Notes under the pieces: generated by a model
The model's database searches: none
The model's input: only the letters and a program-made list of their open reading frames with translations
What the model was told of the DNA's origin: nothing
Position numbers and translations under genes: made by a program
Shown: piece after piece, positions 58,567-64,000 of the stretch
How positions within the stretch are numbered: position 1 is the first letter of the stretch
How the letters are laid out: each line of letters begins with the position of its first letter
Source: Armigeres subalbatus
Lineage: Eukaryota > Arthropoda > Insecta > Diptera > Culicidae
Length of the DNA stretch: 64,000 nucleotides
Direction of reading: 5' to 3'
Assembly: GCF_024139115.2 (NCBI RefSeq)
Contig: NC_085140.1
Span: 42,688,180-42,752,179 of the forward strand

Positions 58567-59657
58567 CGCGATACGGAGACAGCATTTATTTAAAGAGATG
58601 AAATAAAAGTTTTAAAGTTTTTCTAGTTTTTTGACTAGAATAGTATGAATTCTCATCGAAAATATCTAGGGGTGCCGCAAGCAATCTCGAGACCTTGAGA
58701 ACCGCTGTCCAATATAAACGAAAATAAAAAGGTTGAGAAAAGCTGTATTATAGGGACTATAAAACTCCGAGTAAACGTGCAACAAATGCTGTTTTATCGA
58801 TTGAAATATAAAGACATATTTTCATTGGAATCAATACAAATACTTTATTTCGGTATTACATAGGCTATATCAATATCAGTTTAAATACATTACATAAGAA
58901 AGTCTGTACTCACTATCATATGCGTACTAAATATTAGAATTACAATAAGTTACATACACTAATAAATATTTGGAATGGTTCGTTTAAATATCGGTCCAGT
59001 TTCATATCCTACCATTATCTGCTATGTCTTTGATCACGTTATATTTTGACTATCATTCATATATTTCCAGTATGCTATAAATAGTGAAATGTATGTCTAC
59101 ATAGTTTACCTCCCATTGAGCCAATTTTTCTTTCGAGAATCTTCAGCGCATCATTAAAGAATATCAAATTTGCATGCAGTTGATTATCGTTTATTTATCA
59201 TAATTATTCAATATCCTTTTCTCTTTTTGATTCGAGCTTTAATGTCCTGGTCTTTTTTTATGTCTATGTAGGTTTGGTAATATCGTTTACAAGAATATAC
59301 ATTTGGTTTAATTTGTTGTTTCTCTTTAAATAGGCGCACTATATTTGACCAATTATTTCCTTCATAAATAGTAACTTTTACTGATGCATGGAGTTTGGTC
59401 AAAGCATGTGAATGCTGTTTGAAATGGTGAACATGGTCCGATATGGAACTTACAAGAAACTATTTATGTAGTATGTTTGCAGCGAGAAAACATCGAGTGC
59501 TTAATAATTTTGTAGAATCGTATCATTGAATCAAACGAAATCTATTGAAATCATACCAAGCATTAATTAATCATTGGTTATTCATTGTTTGACCTGCAAA
59601 ATGCATGATATGTGGAATTACGCGATGGTCGTTAAGGTGATGGTATGTTGCATACAT
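58567..59657. other. Non-coding AT-rich stretch
   Basis: Nothing recognised; short frames only. Confidence 0.4.
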
Positions 59658-59871
59658 AAGCCTCCCGGAATGCAAAACTAAATGCACTCGCGTTTTCAAG
59701 GGCACCCCATTCTAAACGGAAGCCACACACAACTGTCATTTTTATTATTCCAGCTTTGCTGTATCGCAGCATGCGTGAAATAATAAAAAATGACAGTTGT
59801 GAGTGGCTTCCGTTTTGAATGGGGTGCCCCTGAAAACGCGAGTGCATTTAGTTTTGGATTCCGGGAGGCTT
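59658..59871. mobile_element. ~214-bp hairpin MITE (AAGCCTCCCGGAA ends)
   Basis: Arms of about 95 bp start AAGCCTCCCGGAATG and contain ACTAAATGCACTCGCG and CACCCCATTC. The inverse is nearly perfect around a centre at about 59765 (TTGCTGTATCGCAGC). Target duplication not evident. Non-coding. Confidence 0.8.
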
Positions 59872-60307
59872 GTCCTTAATTTCATTTACAATTACAATTC
59901 ACTTCGTATATTTTTCAAAACGTTTGTGGCGATCTGTTCAATGGGGAAGACAGCAAATGCATCTGCGTACATGCAACGGGTAAGCATAGTTAACTACCTG
60001 CCTTTTTCAATTCACTGTATTGAACACATTGGCCAGGGTCGTGTCTTTTGCTAGGTACAGTCAGTTATATTTGGTTATCCAACCATGCCCCTCATGAATG
60101 GCTATTTTCCTTTATCAGAGGGTTTCAGCGAGGAATCGATTTGAATGTTTTATTTTAACCGCAAAAGCGATAATTTTCTGTGCAATAATGATAGGTGAAC
60201 CACGGAATAAAAATTTGAATCCATTTTCGCCACACACTCGTTGCGGTTTTAGTGGATCTCGATACGTGCCTGTATGGTTATGAAAACTGCCACTTATCGA
60301 TTTCGGA
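59872..60307. other. Non-coding spacer
   Basis: Nothing recognised. Confidence 0.4.
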
Positions 60308-60309
60308 TA

Positions 60310-60498
60310 CAGTCAAACCTCCGTGAGTCGATGTTCTATGGCTCGATGTCGACTCATGGAAGCAAAATATTTCATATTATTTTTTTTAGGTTTCTGTGAT
60401 GGTCCCTTCAAACAGCTTTTCAAGGACTTTATATTCCAGATCTCAATATTTCGATGAGTCGATGGTCCCTTCAATATCGACTCATGGAGGTTTTACTG
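60310..60498. mobile_element. 189-bp pogo/Tigger-like MITE, TA duplication
   Basis: Ends CAGTCAAACCTCCGTGAGTC and GACTCATGGAGGTTTTACTG, TA at 60308-60309 and 60499-60500. Internal repeats of the GAGTCGATG word. Terminal CAGT-A-ACCTCC with TA target resembles pogo-like MITEs. Confidence 0.85.
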
Positions 60499-60500
60499 TA

Positions 60501-61480
60501 TATCCTGCAGTAGGCTGGCCCACATTTGCGTGGGAGGAAATATTGAACATTTTCTATATTTTATGATAATCGTAACTGGTTTTGGCTGTTACTTACCTTG
60601 CATGAAAATTTGAAAATTGTGTGAGTACTCCATTGATCACTGACTAATGTAGGTTTCGTTTTGGCAGGAACATAAGGAAATTAGATTTATCATAATCTCC
60701 TGAAATGTCAGAAAGTCCATGAATGGAGCAATGCAAGTCCTGTTCGCAATTGTGAAAAGTTGCATATTTGAGATAATAACAGCCAATATAAATATCATCA
60801 AATACAAATAATTGTATCCACCATAGTGAATGGTCAATATGTTCATCAAATAATCTTGTATCAAAAATACAAGCCTTCGTTTTCATTATGAAGAAAAAAA
60901 TTAAACAAAACACAAACCTGGAGGTTAACTATTTTCAGCAATTCAACAAGTTATAAAAACGCTGCAATGAGATATGGCCGGCGGCAGTCCATTATTGCAC
61001 GATAAAGAAGCTGATCATGAATGCGATTTTGAAGCAGAGCCTTTTTTTCCTATCCTATCCTGTATATAGATTTCGAAAAAAATGTTACATGGACAAACAA
61101 GTGTTAAAAAGCATTCAAACTCAAAGGTATACTTGATGATTGATGCAACGAAACATGAACTAGTAGTGGAATCTCTTTTCAAGTCATAGTCGATACATAC
61201 TTGTCTGGCGAATAGCATAGCGGAAGCGGGGATCAAATTAACTGTCATTGTTTAGATAAATCCAATTTAGTTTCCTCATTTTATTGCCCTTTTTACAGAT
61301 ACGCGTGTACTGACCTTCCTAAAGTCGTCTTTATGGTTGAGTTCAGAAATAATTTAAAACTTTCCTGATGACTTGAATATCAGACCACATAGACCTTATT
61401 ATTTCGGTAATATAATTTCACTCCTACATTTGCCTTTTAATGGATCCCTCTGGTGCACATTGTCACAACATTCAGCAATA
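60501..61480. other. Non-coding stretch downstream of the unidentified gene
   Basis: No domain or repeat recognised. It would be 3' flank of the minus-strand gene ending at 61627. Confidence 0.4.
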
Positions 61481-61486
61481 TTTATT
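61481..61486 (-). promoter_or_regulatory. Candidate polyadenylation signal AATAAA
   Basis: On the minus strand AATAAA lies about 140 nt after the stop at 61627-61629, a plausible distance for a short 3' UTR. Other AATAAA words occur further left, so this choice is tentative. Confidence 0.35.
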
Positions 61487-61626
61487 TGAATACTATCATC
61501 TGGTCAAACTTTTTTCTCAATACACGTCCACGCTGTCATAATATGTATTCCGAAACACTCAATTCCCTGCTTCCCGGCACTGGTCTAAAACTGCACCCCA
61601 TTTTCCATCTCCGCACAACGGTGGCC

Positions 61627-62094
61627 CTACCCCGGTGCAGCGGAGGCGGCCACCACCTCTATATCGCTAATACTCTTCACCCGTCGATGCTGCGCGTATT
61701 TAGGCAACGTGGCCATCGACGAGGAGGACGACGCAGCCGACGAGCCGGCATGATCCATCGGTGGCGCGCTGACCCGATAGATGGCCCTCTGATCTGCGGT
61801 GCACGACAGCGGACTGCTGCTGTTGTGGTTGGCCGTCGTGGAGTACAGCGAAGGAACGGGTGGCGGGGCGGTCGTCGGCGGTGGCAAATGATGGATGTGA
61901 TGAAGGCCTCCTCCTCCGACGGCTGCATAGATGCCACCCTCGCTGCTGCTGAACGACGGTGTCGGTGAGGTCGAGCTGTAGACGCTGTTTTTGTCGGAGC
62001 CACCGCCTCCTGTGCTGCCTCCGCCGTTACTGCCGCTGCCATGGCCACGCGGTTTGTAGTTGGAGCTTATCCGGAAAGCCTTGGTTAGGGACCC
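61627..62094 (-). CDS. C-terminal coding exon of an unidentified gene
   Basis: On the minus strand a pyrimidine-rich tract (CCACTCTTCTTCTGTTCC) and CACAG precede the exon at 62094. It is then open in phase 0 for 155 codons to TAG at 61627-61629. The product begins GSLTKAFRISSNYKPRGHG, continues through Gly/Ser-rich and Ser/Thr/Pro-rich stretches, a His patch (LHHIHHL) and PPPTTAPPPVP, and ends RRVKSISDIEVV...AAPG. Composition is that of an intrinsically disordered cytoplasmic tail, with possible SH3-type proline motifs and an Arg-Arg-x-Lys-Ser phosphorylation-like site. GC-rich composition, strong acceptor and a stop just before AT-rich sequence support a real terminal exon. I do not recognise the gene. 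Longer frames on the plus strand and other minus frame here are shadows. Confidence 0.7.
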   Translation of the reverse strand, partial: GSLTKAFRISSNYKPRGHGSGSNGGGSTGGGGSDKNSVYSSTSPTPSFSSSEGGIYAAVGGGGLHHIHHLPPPTTAPPPVPSLYSTTANHNSSSPLSCTADQRAIYRVSAPPMDHAGSSAASSSSSMATLPKYAQHRRVKSISDIEVVAASAAPG

Positions 62095-64000
62095 CTGTGC
62101 GGAACAGAAGAAGAGTGGAAAACCATTATTTTCTGGTATTATAGAGTCAGAGAGGTGTTGATTTTTATGAACATTCTTTTTTTCAGTAGTTAAAACGGGT
62201 TACATATACGGTAACAGGCTATGGAAGAAATCATGTTTCAAAATTTCTCAATATTGCTTATCTAAATGGAAGATCGTCTTTCAACATGTCATTTTAAGCT
62301 TTCAAGAGAATTGATATGGAAATATAATTTTTTATTCAGAAGTTTGGAACAACGAAAGCGAGACATTTGGCAGAGACATTTGTAATGCAACACATGATTT
62401 GAATTACAAAAGAACATCTCCTTCGTTGGGAGTCGAGAGTTCAAATTCTTATCCAACTCCAATAGTACTGCTAAAACAAGTGAGTTAATGGGGTGGAGAT
62501 GGATATATTATCGAGCCCATATTTCGTGTTATAACAAATTTTTGAATACACATAGCGTTATAAGCGAAAGAAAATTTAAACAGTCATGCAATTCGCACAG
62601 AAACGTGAACGATATAGTTAAATAGAATAATCCGAACTAGTAGAGTTATCCTTCCTGCGTTTCAAAATTCTCATTGAGTAGCCAGTTTCCTTTGATTTCG
62701 TGTTTTTTTTGTTAAATTTTTATTTATGGCTACGGATGGTATAGTGAATTTATGATTATGCTGTAACATTCCAATTGCTTGTGTAAACCACGTAATGTTA
62801 CTTCCCTTTATCAGATCTGGAGAAGCAACACTGGACCAGTACTGGTAGTTTTCGTGATCGTCATGTGAAAGCAAAAACAGAGGTAGGGTAATTGATTCGA
62901 TGGTTGTGGGTGTACCAATTGTTGCAGTAGTCCATGTTATCAAATATTAAATATTAACAATATAGTCCACTCTTGTGGAAATCAGGCGAACACGCGGTTC
63001 AGCGCTCCAACGGATGGCGGTCGAACTATTTTGAACGCGTCGACGCGCGTCATTACTTGTTACTCCCTGCATCGCGGCACATACTAAAACGCGTCGTCGC
63101 ACGCCAATGTCTTCAACTTATTTTGTAAACAAACATTGTTTTATCGATTCCATATTTTTTTTATTCTGTTAGTTCTATTTTGCTCTCATTTTGCCATTTT
63201 GATTGAAATTCCGAGCATGACTCATATTCAAAACTCTGTCTTTTTCATACTATTATGAGACCAATTCCAGTCTTTACCTTTCATTCGAAAAATCTTTGAA
63301 AATTTTAATTTTTTGTAAGACAACGCCATTGTTCTGAACATGAGTTATGGTTGGAATTTAAGCCAGAATGGGATTAACTCACTTTGAATGAAAATACCTG
63401 TTTATATCATATAATTATGAAAGTATTGTTTTGGAAATATTTTCTCTTTATTTTATTTCTTTCAAAATAAACTGTTTGCTTATCACGTATATTAGGGTAC
63501 TACGGTGCTTTACTGAACCAATTGTCTCATCCAGTTGCACTGCGCGTCAGATCTTGCAGATTGTGCTTCCGATAAAAAAAACTTATCAGTTTTTTGTTGT
63601 TGATACGTTATGCAACAGCCCAACTTCTGGATGTTGCACTAATGCTCAGACAAGGCAGGAATCAATTCATCCGCAAAGGAACGTAGGAGAACAGCTGAAT
63701 CCGGAAGAAACTCAACGTATAGATCGGATCGTTTTTCAGCAGATAAGCGAATGTCAACGTTTCCCACGTGAGATTGTTGAAGAGGGTTCCAAATCAGGTC
63801 AGTGCATCTGATGGTTCCGGTACAAGTTGCATCGAAAAACAGCAGCAAAGATCCGATAGCCCGGAAGAGATTCAATTTGACGAAGCAGGATATGACAGAA
63901 TACCGACTTGATGGAACAGGAGAATGTATGCGAGACGCTGCCTAAATGAGTTTTTTTGGAAATAATGCGAAAGAGCAAAAATTGAAACCATAGTGATGGA
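62095..64000. other. Probable intron of the unidentified gene, nothing else recognised
   Basis: AT-rich sequence upstream (minus strand) of the terminal exon. The plus-strand frame at 63431-63811 is charged and Gln-rich towards its end (about 63630-63811), but I do not recognise it, and it could be retroelement debris. Confidence 0.4.

Noticed and set aside
61453..61968. 171-residue plus-strand frame
   Set aside because: Antisense shadow of the GC-rich terminal exon, which has better splice and composition evidence on the minus strand.
63431..63811. 126-residue plus-strand frame as a possible gag-like or host exon
   Set aside because: Charged C-terminal half is suggestive, but no knuckle, protease or known motif and no splice evidence.
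1..64000. Integrated viral sequences (flavivirus- or rhabdovirus-like) common in Aedes
   Set aside because: No open frame or fragment that I could recognise as viral; a translated search would be needed to exclude small pieces.

Overview
The window looks like a piece of an Aedes (Stegomyia-type) mosquito chromosome. The main reasons are two tRNA-derived SINEs that I recognise as the Aedes Feilai family (3288-3607 and 43309-43597), dense non-autonomous DNA transposons (MITEs) with clean target-site duplications, mosquito-type non-LTR retrotransposon debris, and one host exon that reads as the start of an insect spinster protein. There are no operons, CRISPR arrays or prokaryotic genes. Almost all open frames in the window are chance frames or by-products of tandem repeats whose period is a multiple of three.

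Only two host coding exons can be supported, both on the minus strand. The first coding exon of spinster (spin, a lysosomal MFS transporter) is at 39841-40288. It ends at a GT donor, and I find no further spin exon down to position 1, so the following intron is probably at least 39.8 kb. A proline/serine/glycine-rich C-terminal exon of an unidentified gene is at 61627-62094, with a strong acceptor and a stop codon. Its 5' exons lie beyond the right edge or in 62.1-64 kb. The roughly 20 kb between these exons is filled with transposons.

Layout. 1-9.4 kb: mostly unremarkable AT-rich DNA, a Feilai SINE, and two related 24-bp minisatellites (4.37-5.40 and 5.59-5.90 kb). 9.4-13.3 kb: MITEs, a SINE and an array of TTTGGCCGAA-type units that changes orientation. 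18.4-22.8 kb: a decayed and then a large (3.4 kb) 24-bp satellite with higher-order structure. 24.6 kb: a piggyBac-type MITE. 28.0-30.5 kb: three DNA elements nested inside one another. 31.9-33.5 kb: a ruined Ty1/copia element. 33.6-39.5 kb: MITEs, a dispersed TIR repeat with nested insertions, and a 1.2 kb hAT element with a perfect 8-bp duplication inside spin intron 1. 43.3-47.5 kb: SINEs and decayed minisatellites. 49.6-56.3 kb: a 6 kb element with pogo/Tigger-like ends containing a broken LINE, which itself carries two MITEs and an unusual retroposon. 57.4-58.6 kb: a truncated LINE with an RNase H domain. 59.7-60.5 kb: two more TIR elements.

The most interesting object is the insertion at 53811-54887. 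It is bounded by a 22-bp near-perfect target duplication, begins with seven 95-bp tandem monomers, has a short body, and ends in an AAGCTA-type simple repeat. It looks like a non-autonomous retroposon family with a monomer-type promoter. Internal comparisons within the window (filled against empty copies) also demonstrate several MITE insertions directly.
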